From an uncultured Acidimicrobiales bacterium (GTDB lineage Bacteria > Actinomycetota > Acidimicrobiia > Acidimicrobiales > SZUA-35): DNA of 64,000 bases. Under the pieces are notes generated by a model, which did not search any database, was not told where the DNA came from, and was given only the letters and a program-made list of their open reading frames with translations. Location of the stretch: the NCBI GenBank assembly GCA_937922045.1, contig CAKZXA010000076.1, positions 29,649-93,648 on the forward strand, in the 5' to 3' direction. The translations under genes were made by a program, and so were the position numbers. This document shows positions 49,982 to 57,374 of this stretch, piece after piece; the first letter of the stretch is position 1; each line of letters starts with the position of its first letter.

Positions 49982-51058
49982 TCACTTCTTTGTGTGCAGC
50001 GGCGACACGAGGGTCGAGACGATCGATTCCATCACATCGCCGGAGTTCTTCCGGATCGGACTGACCGCCTTCTGCGACCAGACCGTTTCGGGTCGGCTCT
50101 GCAGCATGACGATGTTCTCGCCTTCGGGCAAATGCCGGTCAACCGCCCATTCGACGTCTTGAGGGCAGCCATAGTGCTTCTCAGAACGTCGTGCGAGCAT
50201 CGCGATCCCGATGAGCTGGTCATCGGTGACCGATGCTGACGTACGCCGTTCGGTCTCGATCTCGACCTTGTCAACGGTGCCGGCGTCGGTGAGCCGGTAC
50301 TCGATGGCCTTGTCGGAGATCTCACGCTTGACGACTTCACGTAGCACCTTGTCGACAAGGAAGTTATCGGGGGTGACCTCACCCGACACGACAGCCTCGC
50401 CCAGGCCCCATGAGGAATCGATCGCAACCTGCGACCGATCACCATTCGTCGGGTTCAGGGTGAACGCCACACCAGCGGCCACCGGGTCGATCATCTTCTG
50501 GACACCGACCGACATGGCGATCGAGTCATGCAAGTACCCCATCGAATGGCGGTAGGCGATCGCTCGATCTGTGAAAAGCGATGACCAGCATCGGCGGACA
50601 TGGTCGACGACCGAGTCCGCACCCTGAATCCACAGGTAGGTGTCTTGTTGCCCGGCAAACGAGGCATCAGGCAGATCCTCGGCGGTCGCAGACGACCGTA
50701 CGGCAACGGGAAGGTTGTCGACACCACAGTGCTGGCAGAGGGCGGCGTATGCGTCGGTTATGTCGGCCACTACCGCGTCCGCTATCGGCACCGACTCGAT
50801 CCGAGCCCGTATCTGGCCTGCCGTGGCAATATTGGCGGCGTAGTCGTCGTGGTCGATACTGCGCAACAGCTCGTTGATGTCGTCGACCAGGGCAGCATCG
50901 CTCCACATCACCTCATAGGCGTTGGTGGTGATGGCGAACCCGGGCGGAACGGGTAGCTCTGCCATCATCATCTCGCCAAGGCTGGAGTTCTTCCCGCCAA
51001 CGAACGCCTTGTGTTTGTCTCGGTCGTATCGGTCGAACCACACGATGTTGTCGGTCAT
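49982..51058 (-). CDS. PEP-synthase-derived phosphotransferase, ATP-grasp subunit (phenylphosphate synthase-like)
   Basis: 358-residue protein equivalent to the N-terminal, ATP-binding half of PEP synthase/PPDK: GGKNSSLGEMMMAELPVPPG (residues about 18-37), VAVRSSATAEDLPDASFAGQ near 120, DSSWGLGEAVVSGEVTPDNF and a C-terminal DVEWAVDRHLPEGENIVMLQ ending with the QSRPET motif. It would pyrophosphorylate the His of the partner subunit. ATG 51058 gives the usual start just before the first strand; ATG 51142, 1 base after the phosphatase gene, would add 28 residues. It is a whole subunit rather than a truncated PEP synthase, because the missing parts are in the next gene. Confidence 0.85.
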   Translation of the reverse strand: MTDNIVWFDRYDRDKHKAFVGGKNSSLGEMMMAELPVPPGFAITTNAYEVMWSDAALVDDINELLRSIDHDDYAANIATAGQIRARIESVPIADAVVADITDAYAALCQHCGVDNLPVAVRSSATAEDLPDASFAGQQDTYLWIQGADSVVDHVRRCWSSLFTDRAIAYRHSMGYLHDSIAMSVGVQKMIDPVAAGVAFTLNPTNGDRSQVAIDSSWGLGEAVVSGEVTPDNFLVDKVLREVVKREISDKAIEYRLTDAGTVDKVEIETERRTSASVTDDQLIGIAMLARRSEKHYGCPQDVEWAVDRHLPEGENIVMLQSRPETVWSQKAVSPIRKNSGDVMESIVSTLVSPLHTKK

Positions 51059-51143
51059 GTCAGCGGCAACCTTTCTTGCGGTGAAGGAACGGATAGTCGG
51101 GAGTTCATCAGCCCAGTCGATGATCGGACACGCTTCGCACATT

Positions 51144-52256
51144 TCATGCGCCTGTCGGCTCGTGGCCGGGCATCCCCGCCCAGTCGTCGTGGACCGTCCA
51201 CGTCGGCAGCAGGCTGATGTCGGGCACCTTGATCTCCTGTACCCGGTTGCGATAGGCCACGGTGGCGTCGCGGCCACCGCTGGTCGAGTCGGTATCACCG
51301 AGCATCTTCACCCGGACATGTTCTGTGTTGTAGGGCTCGCCCGGGTCATAGCCCAAAGCTGAAACGGCGAAGGCTCGGATGCAACCCGAGTGCGTCGCAA
51401 TGGCGAGGCGGGCGCCAGGAAACTCGGCCGACAACCGGCTAATGCCGGCCCAGAAGCGCCGGACCGTCATCGATGGCGGCTCGAAGTGAACGAGTGGGAT
51501 GGTGAGCCAATGCTGGATCGGGTCGCCACCGCCCTGCTGCGTGCGCCAGAAGCGGTCCATCTCAACGAGCCACAGCGGTCGATCGCCGACGGCGGTGCGC
51601 TCGTGGCCTTCGAGGAGAGCGCTGTACTGCCGGAAGGCGGCGGTGACGTCTTTCAGCCCGTCGGGAGCGACGAACTGAAAGTTGCGAAACTCGTCGGCCG
51701 GTCCTGGCTCGACGATGGTTATCTCCTTTTCGTACTGGTGCAGGCCGTCGACGAGGCCGCGGTGAATCTGCTCGGCTGTCTCTCGTGCCCGATTGGTGGC
51801 GGCGTGGCGGAACACGATGGTCTCACCGGATTTCATACGGCGCGAAAGCGTGCGGCCGTAGGTGTGGGCTTGCCACGCGCCCTGCGGAGTCAGACCGGAA
51901 TCGGTCGAATAACCCTGCGTTTCACCGTGACGGATCAGGTAGACGTCGTTGAGAACGTGGCGGGCCGAGCTTGGCGGCGCCGAGATCTCCTTGTTTCGGT
52001 TGTCCTCGGTCAGCGCCTGCTGGGTGGCGAGATCGCCACGCTGCCAGAGCGGCGTGTCACCCGGAGGTGTCGATGGGCTGCGATCACGGAACCGCTTGAG
52101 ATAGATCGGTGCATCATCGTCATCGGTGCCGGCTTCGTCTTCCCGGGTCGGGAGCGCTTGGCGGTCGCGATAGCGGGCGAGGTACATCGGCGCCTCGAAC
52201 CTGTCGGTCGATGGGCCGGCACCATTGCCGTTCGAGTTGGTGTTCGAGTTGCTCAT
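51144..52256 (-). CDS. Histidine phosphatase-family protein with repeated N-terminal motif
   Basis: 370 residues. The phosphatase core starts near residue 103 with the catalytic YLIRHGETQGYS (RHG motif), followed by a conserved Arg in IVFRHAATNRARETAEQI and the second catalytic His in LAIATHSGCIRAFAV near residue 295. The first 100 residues are extra and low in complexity (NSNTNSNGNG), and carry two copies of a short motif: APMYLARYRDR and APIYLKRFRDR. Encoded directly before the phosphotransferase subunits, it is a good candidate for removing the phosphate after ring oxidation. It overlaps the extradiol dioxygenase gene by 4 bases. Confidence 0.85.
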   Translation of the reverse strand: MSNSNTNSNGNGAGPSTDRFEAPMYLARYRDRQALPTREDEAGTDDDDAPIYLKRFRDRSPSTPPGDTPLWQRGDLATQQALTEDNRNKEISAPPSSARHVLNDVYLIRHGETQGYSTDSGLTPQGAWQAHTYGRTLSRRMKSGETIVFRHAATNRARETAEQIHRGLVDGLHQYEKEITIVEPGPADEFRNFQFVAPDGLKDVTAAFRQYSALLEGHERTAVGDRPLWLVEMDRFWRTQQGGGDPIQHWLTIPLVHFEPPSMTVRRFWAGISRLSAEFPGARLAIATHSGCIRAFAVSALGYDPGEPYNTEHVRVKMLGDTDSTSGGRDATVAYRNRVQEIKVPDISLLPTWTVHDDWAGMPGHEPTGA

Positions 52257-53173
52257 GAGTGAACCGTCATGAACTTCTGATCGACCTGGCCACGGTAGGA
52301 GAAGATCGCTCGACCCATTTCAGCTTCGGTCCACACGGTCGGTTCATCATCGGGGTCAAAGTGATAGCCGCCGGTGTAGACCTCATTGCGGTTGCCCGCT
52401 GGATCAAAGAAGTACAACCCGCATCCCCTCGTTGCGCCGTGACGGGTGGGCCCGGCGTCGATCGTGACACCGTGGTAGGCGCATGTGTCTGCCGCGGTAC
52501 GCAAATCGTTCCATTCGTCGACCCAGAAGGCCAGATGGTGGAACCCGCTATCAGGACCGGTGAGGAAGGCTATGTCATGGGGCGTGTGGGTGCGCTCGAG
52601 AAACGTTGCGAGCTGGTGGCCATCGTCGGCGACGATCTGTTCGGTCAGACGGAACTCGAGGACGTCGCGGAAGAAGGCGGTCACCCCATCGACATCTTCG
52701 CAGAGCAAGAAAATGTGGTCGAGCCGCGGAGGGTGCATACCAACGAGATTGTCTGGGGCGGGCGGCGGGTTGATCAACGACAGACCATTGCCGACCTGGC
52801 CTTGACCGCACTCTAGGTCAATGGTGTGCCCACTCGGGGCAACGAATCGAGCGGTTGCCCCCGAGGCTTCTGCGACCTCGCCCGGGTGGAAGCGCTCGAC
52901 CGGGATGCCAGCGTCGGTGACTCGGTCTGCGAGACGGTCGAGCTCAGCTTCCTCCATGACTTTGAACGTGAGTCCGTCGAGGCCGTAGGTGGGTGCCTGC
53001 TGCAAGATAAGTGAATGGTGTTGTTGCTCGTCCCACCCCTTGAGATAGGCGCGTTCGTTGTCTCTCCCGGTGACGACCAATCCGACGACCTCGGCATAGT
53101 ACGCCAAGGCGAGTTCGAGGTCGGGTACGCGTACCGTGGCGTGAGACAAGCGCAGAATGCCAGGAGAGCTCAT
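52253..53173 (-). CDS. Type I extradiol ring-cleavage dioxygenase (catechol 2,3-dioxygenase-like)
   Basis: 306-residue two-domain vicinal-oxygen-chelate dioxygenase. The N-terminal module opens LRLSHATVRVPDLELALAYY; the catalytic C-terminal module has iron ligands His in RLDHIFLL (near residue 150), His in GFHHLAFWVDEW (near 213) and Glu in NRNEVYTGGY (near 265), with the active-site AYHGVTIDAGPTRHG between. It cleaves a catecholic ring next to the diol. It is a tandem paralogue of the next gene upstream, overlapping it by 4 bases. Confidence 0.9.
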   Translation of the reverse strand: MSSPGILRLSHATVRVPDLELALAYYAEVVGLVVTGRDNERAYLKGWDEQQHHSLILQQAPTYGLDGLTFKVMEEAELDRLADRVTDAGIPVERFHPGEVAEASGATARFVAPSGHTIDLECGQGQVGNGLSLINPPPAPDNLVGMHPPRLDHIFLLCEDVDGVTAFFRDVLEFRLTEQIVADDGHQLATFLERTHTPHDIAFLTGPDSGFHHLAFWVDEWNDLRTAADTCAYHGVTIDAGPTRHGATRGCGLYFFDPAGNRNEVYTGGYHFDPDDEPTVWTEAEMGRAIFSYRGQVDQKFMTVHS

Positions 53174-54099
53174 GTGTGCACACTCGCAAATCGCTCGTTG
53201 AGAACGCCCTCGTAGTAGAAGACTGCACGTCCGGCGCGATCATCGGTCCAGGTGATGGTCGGAAAGTCGGGGTCAGGCCGGTAGCCGCCGGAGAAGACTT
53301 CGTTTCGGGTGCCCATCGGGTCAAAGAAGTAGATCGTGCTGCCCCTCGTCAGGCCGTGGCGGGTGGGACCAATGTCGATGGTGACACCGTGGTAGGCGAG
53401 AAGATCAGCTGCTCGGCGGACGTGATCCCAGTCATCGAGCCAGAACGAGAAGTGGTGCAGCGCACCGTTTGTCCCCTGAACGAATGCGATGTCGTGTGGC
53501 TTGGCCGAACGTTCGAGGAAGGCGATCGTCTGGTGACCTCCGCCGTCAAGAAGTTGTTCGGTCAGTCGAAAGTCGAGCACGTCTTGGAAGAAGCGAGCGG
53601 CCTCTGGAACCTCTTCTGCGTGTACCAGCAGGTGGTCGATCCGGGGCGGTGCAATACCTCGCAGATTGGGGACAATCGGCGCCGGGTTCACGAGCGGAAG
53701 TCGACCACCGACCTTCTGGACGTCGTACACCAACTCCATCTCGTGACCCGACGGGATTTCGAAGCGGATCGATTCGCCCTGCCCCACCTCTTCGCTGGCC
53801 CCAACTCGGCGCACTGGCGTACCTGCACGTTCGATACGTGTTTCGAACAGATCCAGATCTCCGGGATGATCGACCTTGAAAGCGAACCGGTCGAGTCCGA
53901 CCCGAGTGTCATGGCGGATCGTCAGGCAGTGGTGATCTCGTTCGTCCCAACACTTGAAGAAGATCCGATCACCGTTTTCGTCGTCCGTGCGCTCGCTGAT
54001 GTCGAGCCCAAGCACCTCGGTGTAATACGCCGCAGCGAGCTCGAGGTCTGGAGCGGTAATGTCGACGTGACTGAGACGAAGGATTCCCACAGGCCTCAT
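53170..54099 (-). CDS. Type I extradiol ring-cleavage dioxygenase, second copy
   Basis: 309 residues, colinear with the downstream paralogue: LRLSHVDITAPDLELAAAYY at the start; iron ligands His in RIDHLLVH, His in ALHHFSFWLDDW and Glu in TRNEVFSGGY; AYHGVTIDIGPTRHG. ATG 54099 lies within a palindrome and has essentially no room for a leader, so the operon transcript may start at or very near the AUG. First gene of the 10.8-kb aromatic operon. Two extradiol enzymes could handle different catechols or form a heteromer. Confidence 0.9.
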   Translation of the reverse strand: MRPVGILRLSHVDITAPDLELAAAYYTEVLGLDISERTDDENGDRIFFKCWDERDHHCLTIRHDTRVGLDRFAFKVDHPGDLDLFETRIERAGTPVRRVGASEEVGQGESIRFEIPSGHEMELVYDVQKVGGRLPLVNPAPIVPNLRGIAPPRIDHLLVHAEEVPEAARFFQDVLDFRLTEQLLDGGGHQTIAFLERSAKPHDIAFVQGTNGALHHFSFWLDDWDHVRRAADLLAYHGVTIDIGPTRHGLTRGSTIYFFDPMGTRNEVFSGGYRPDPDFPTITWTDDRAGRAVFYYEGVLNERFASVHT

Positions 54100-54111
54100 C
54101 TTAAGAATGAG
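54095..54111. promoter_or_regulatory. Candidate IclR operator at the aromatic operon start
   Basis: CTCAT (54095-54099) and ATGAG (54107-54111) are inverted arms around CTTAAGA, in the 70-base gap between the divergent extradiol and IclR genes, overlapping the extradiol ATG. IclR regulators commonly bind short palindromes in such gaps. Short arms make this a modest candidate. Confidence 0.4.
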
Positions 54112-54169
54112 ACGCACGACACACCAGCAAGATTCCGCCGAGCGGGACAGCCACGTTTATCATCCATCT

Positions 54170-54937
54170 ATGGCCCGAAACCGTTTGTCATCAGTCGCTC
54201 GTGCAGTGGCCGTACTCAAGGCGTTTACCTCAGCCACGCCGAATTGGGGTGTTTCCGATCTCGCGGCCCATGTCGGACAGTCAACGTCGTCTGTCCATCG
54301 GATCCTCAGCACCCTCACCGACGAAGGTCTCCTCGAACAAGACCCCAAGACATCCCGGTACCGTCTCGGTCTGGCTCTGTTTGACCTCGCGGCAGCTGTA
54401 CCGTCTCAGCGAACCCTGCACGAGGCGGTGCTCTTGCCAATGACCGACCTGCGCAATATCACCGGCGAGACCGTTCAGGTCGGCGTCCTCGACGGGCGAC
54501 AGGTGGTTTACGTCGAGCGTCTCGACAGCCCCAATACCCTCCGAATGTTCACTGAGCTGGGTCGCCGCAACGACGCTCACTGCACAGGATCGGGCAAGGC
54601 ACTTCTGGCATTCCTTGGCAGCGAGCAACTCGACAAGCTCTTGAAGGGTTGGACACTTCCGGAACAGACGATGCACACGATCACGACTCGCCAGGCCCTC
54701 GTCGATGAGCTCCACGTCATTCGCACCGCTGGATTCGCAGAAAACCGGGAAGAGTCAGAGATCGGCGTGGTCTCGATCGCTGCCCCCATCCGCGACGACG
54801 CCGGCACCACAGTCGCAGCAATGAGCGTTGCCGGGCCCGCTGGCCGAATGGACGGCGACCGGGATCAGCTCATCGAGACCGTGATGGCGATGGCGTTCGG
54901 CGCCTCTCGGCGGATGGGCTACCGGGGCCGCAGGTAG
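54170..54937 (+). CDS. IclR-family transcriptional regulator
   Basis: 255 residues. Winged helix: RLSSVARAVAVLKAFTSATP, then WGVSDLAAHVGQSTSSVHRI and GLLEQDPKTSRYRLGLALF. The C-terminal effector domain has ETVQVGVLDGRQVVYVERLD, CTGSGKALLAFL near residue 145 and the family signature SEIGVVSIAAPIRDDAG near 205. ATG 54170 is chosen because the 21 residues upstream are not domain-like. Divergent from the phosphotransferase/meta-cleavage operon and upstream of a HAD-hydratase pair, it probably controls both in response to an aromatic ligand. Confidence 0.9.
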   Translation: MARNRLSSVARAVAVLKAFTSATPNWGVSDLAAHVGQSTSSVHRILSTLTDEGLLEQDPKTSRYRLGLALFDLAAAVPSQRTLHEAVLLPMTDLRNITGETVQVGVLDGRQVVYVERLDSPNTLRMFTELGRRNDAHCTGSGKALLAFLGSEQLDKLLKGWTLPEQTMHTITTRQALVDELHVIRTAGFAENREESEIGVVSIAAPIRDDAGTTVAAMSVAGPAGRMDGDRDQLIETVMAMAFGASRRMGYRGRR

Positions 54938-54999
54938 GGCGCTTCCCACCATGCGGGACAGCCTTTCCGTAGGGTCCAACGGGGGTGTAGCGTCTCGAC

Positions 55000-55662
55000 A
55001 TGAACGACTCCGAGTTCGACGTACTACTGCTCGATTTCGGCGGTGTCTGTCTGGTCAACCCCGTCGAACTTCACAGCCGCGCCGAAACCGTACTCGGGGT
55101 CGCAGCAGGCACCTTCGACTGGTTGGGCCCCGTGGATCCTACAACCGACCCGCTCTGGCAAGAAATGGTGTCGGGCGAGGGTTTGACCGAGCGAGAGTAC
55201 TGGGCGCAGCGAGCAATCGACGTCGGGCAGGCGGCAGGCCAAACGCTCGATCTGCGCGCCTACATGACGCTGCTTTATGACCCACCGGTCTCGGAGATGA
55301 TCCGACCCGAAGCCACGGCGGTCGTAAACGCAGCCCTGGCCGCCGGGTACGGTGTCTCGGTCCTCACCAACGATATGCGAGCCTTCCACGGCCAACAGTG
55401 GGAACGAAACGTTGAGTTCCTCCAGCTCGTCGATCACATCGTCGACTGTTCCGACACCAACATTCTGAAGCCTGATCCGCGGGCCTTCCAACGAGCGGTC
55501 GACATCATCAACGTCGACCCCGGCCGGGTCCTGTTCATCGACGACCAGCCCATCAATGTCGACGGCGCCAACACATTCGGCCTCCACGGATCGTGGTTCG
55601 ACATCGCCAACGCCACCGATGCTTGGCATGATGTCGCCGATCGACTCGGCATCGCGCCGTGA
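55000..55662 (+). CDS. HAD-superfamily hydrolase-like protein
   Basis: 220-residue HAD fold: VLLLDFGGVCLVNPVELHSR (motif I, DFG instead of DxD), a helical cap of about 90 residues, SVLTNDMRAFHG (motif II), NILKPDPRAFQRAVDIINVD (motif III Lys) and VLFIDDQPINVDGANTFG (motif IV). DFGGV variants occur in haloacid dehalogenase-like and epoxide-hydrolase-linked domains. It shares KPD-RAFQR and the C-terminal WFDIA-like ending with the HAD protein at 43336-43830. Its stop overlaps the hydratase start. Confidence 0.8.
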   Translation: MNDSEFDVLLLDFGGVCLVNPVELHSRAETVLGVAAGTFDWLGPVDPTTDPLWQEMVSGEGLTEREYWAQRAIDVGQAAGQTLDLRAYMTLLYDPPVSEMIRPEATAVVNAALAAGYGVSVLTNDMRAFHGQQWERNVEFLQLVDHIVDCSDTNILKPDPRAFQRAVDIINVDPGRVLFIDDQPINVDGANTFGLHGSWFDIANATDAWHDVADRLGIAP

Positions 55663-56435
55663 GCCTTGATAGACACGCTGCAGACGCATTCGCGGAGCGG
55701 CTCAGGAACGCCGAGCGCGACGGCTCCGCCGCTCCGCTGGCAAGTGAGATCTTCACCGAGATCGATTGGGAAGGCGCCCGCCGCATAGCACTTGCTCGCG
55801 ATGAGCTCCGAAGAGCCGATGGCGACGAATGCATCGGCTACAAGCTGGGCTGGACCTCAGCGGCTATGCGTGACGCGCTCGGCATCGACCGACCAAACTG
55901 GGGCACGCTCTGGCGGTCGCAGTTGATCGTCGATCGACTCGCGCTCGACAGACTTCACCATGCAAAGGTCGAGCCCGAGATCGTCTACACCGCGGGTGCA
56001 AGACTCGACGGCACGAACGTCACCGCCGAGGATGCCATCGATCGGGCGCACGGATGGGCGGTCGGCATCGAAGTCGTCAACCCTCGGTGGGCCTCATACG
56101 ACTTCACCTGGCTAGACAACACCGCCGACAACTCTTCTGCGGCGGCGGTCATCTATGGCCCTGCTATCCGGCTAGACATCGATCCTTGCGACGTCGAGGT
56201 GTCCTTCTCAGACGGTGTCGAGTCGCGTAGCGGGAGTGGCGCTCAAGCCATGGGGTCTCCCGCTGAAGCCGTCGCCTGGCTCGCTCGACAGCTCGCCTCC
56301 GAAGGCCAGTCGATCGAACCCGGCCAGATCGTTTTCACCGGAGGTCTCACGTCTCCCTTCGACGTCGAGGCCGCCGGGCGCTACGTGGCCCGATCCGCTC
56401 AGCTGGATGGCGTCGCGGTCGTCGTTGGCGCCTGA
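55659..56435 (+). CDS. 2-oxopent-4-enoate hydratase / 4-oxalocrotonate decarboxylase family, second copy
   Basis: 258 residues, GTG start overlapping the HAD gene's TGA. Family features: CIGYKLGWTSAAMRDALGID (residues about 57-76), the metal-binding Glu-x-Glu in AKVEPEIVYTAGARL near 105, GIEVVNPRWASYDF, DNSSAAAVIYGP and the C-terminal IVFTGGLTSPFDVEAAG. With the paralogue at 46043 it could supply both hydratase and decarboxylase steps of a meta-cleavage route. Placed downstream of the IclR gene on the same strand, perhaps co-regulated. Confidence 0.87.
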   Translation: MSLDRHAADAFAERLRNAERDGSAAPLASEIFTEIDWEGARRIALARDELRRADGDECIGYKLGWTSAAMRDALGIDRPNWGTLWRSQLIVDRLALDRLHHAKVEPEIVYTAGARLDGTNVTAEDAIDRAHGWAVGIEVVNPRWASYDFTWLDNTADNSSAAAVIYGPAIRLDIDPCDVEVSFSDGVESRSGSGAQAMGSPAEAVAWLARQLASEGQSIEPGQIVFTGGLTSPFDVEAAGRYVARSAQLDGVAVVVGA

Positions 56436-56497
56436 TACTTCGGAGTGTGTAGCCTCGATTGTGAACGAAGAGACGATCGCTGCTCCAGGGGGGACGC

Positions 56498-57370
56498 ATG
56501 AAAGTCGCTTACGAAGTGCTTGCCATCTACGGTGCGCTCGCTATCTGGGGCGTGTTGCTGGTGGCCAGTTGGAGACGTAACCGTTGGTGGCCCTTCCTCG
56601 GTTGGGGGCTTGCTATCGCCCTGGTGCTGAACGTCGGTTACTTCGTCAAGGGACCGCCCGACGCCATCGCCTTCTTCATCGGGATTTACGACGTTTTCGA
56701 CAACGTCGGTCTCGGCCGTACCGAGGGGGCCCCAGCGCTAGCAGCATGCCCCGACAATGCCTGCACCGTTTGGGGAGACCGCTTCGTGAACCACCCATCG
56801 TGGGGAGTGGCATTCCATGATCGCTTCCTGAATGGCCCGCAGCTGCGAACGAATCTCTTGTTGGGTCACATAGCGTTCAACACGATCGCGTTCATCTTGA
56901 TGCACGTCCAGGTTCTCCGTCCGGGCACCGGCGCAAATCGTACCCGACATCGCACGATCGGACGCGTCACGTTCGCCTCTCTGACCCTGGGCACTATCTG
57001 TGCGCTATGGATGGCGTCGGAGCATCATGCTGTCGATTCCTACGGCGGTATCTGGGCGATGCTTGGCTTCTACTCGATGTCGGCGTTCGTCTACGGCACC
57101 ACCATCATGGGGGTGCGAAAGGCTAGGGCCGGCAACGCCGCCGGTCACAAGGTTTGGATGATTCGAGCCCTCGGTTCGATGTGGGGCGCCTTCTGGATCT
57201 TTCGGGTGATGCTCGTTGTGACCGGGCCGCTGTTTCGCAACTACGAGTCGGTCTCGCTTCTGCTTTCGATCTGGCTCTCGGCTCCCCTTGGCATTCTGAT
57301 CGCCGAGTGGTTCCGCACTCGCACGAGCGAGGCAAAGGCACCCTCGCCCAAGGTCATGGCCCCGGCCTGA
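56498..57370 (+). CDS. DUF2306-like polytopic membrane protein
   Basis: 290 residues, about seven hydrophobic spans. The DUF2306 hallmark appears as RTRHRTIGRVTFASLTLGTI (residues about 148-167) and AGNAAGHKVWMIRALGSMWG near 210, with helices on either side containing conserved His and Arg. An extracytoplasmic loop near residues 80-95 has two cysteines (ACPDNACTVW). Function of the family is unknown. Only 4 bases separate it from the amidase gene. Confidence 0.75.
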   Translation: MKVAYEVLAIYGALAIWGVLLVASWRRNRWWPFLGWGLAIALVLNVGYFVKGPPDAIAFFIGIYDVFDNVGLGRTEGAPALAACPDNACTVWGDRFVNHPSWGVAFHDRFLNGPQLRTNLLLGHIAFNTIAFILMHVQVLRPGTGANRTRHRTIGRVTFASLTLGTICALWMASEHHAVDSYGGIWAMLGFYSMSAFVYGTTIMGVRKARAGNAAGHKVWMIRALGSMWGAFWIFRVMLVVTGPLFRNYESVSLLLSIWLSAPLGILIAEWFRTRTSEAKAPSPKVMAPA

Positions 57371-57374
57371 CACC

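Noticed and set aside
48115..51058. PEP synthase gene broken into two pieces
   Set aside because: Both pieces have proper starts and stops, the second has a long N-terminal region not found in PEP synthase, and the two-subunit layout matches phenylphosphate synthase-like enzymes. It is a genuine two-subunit system rather than a pseudogene.
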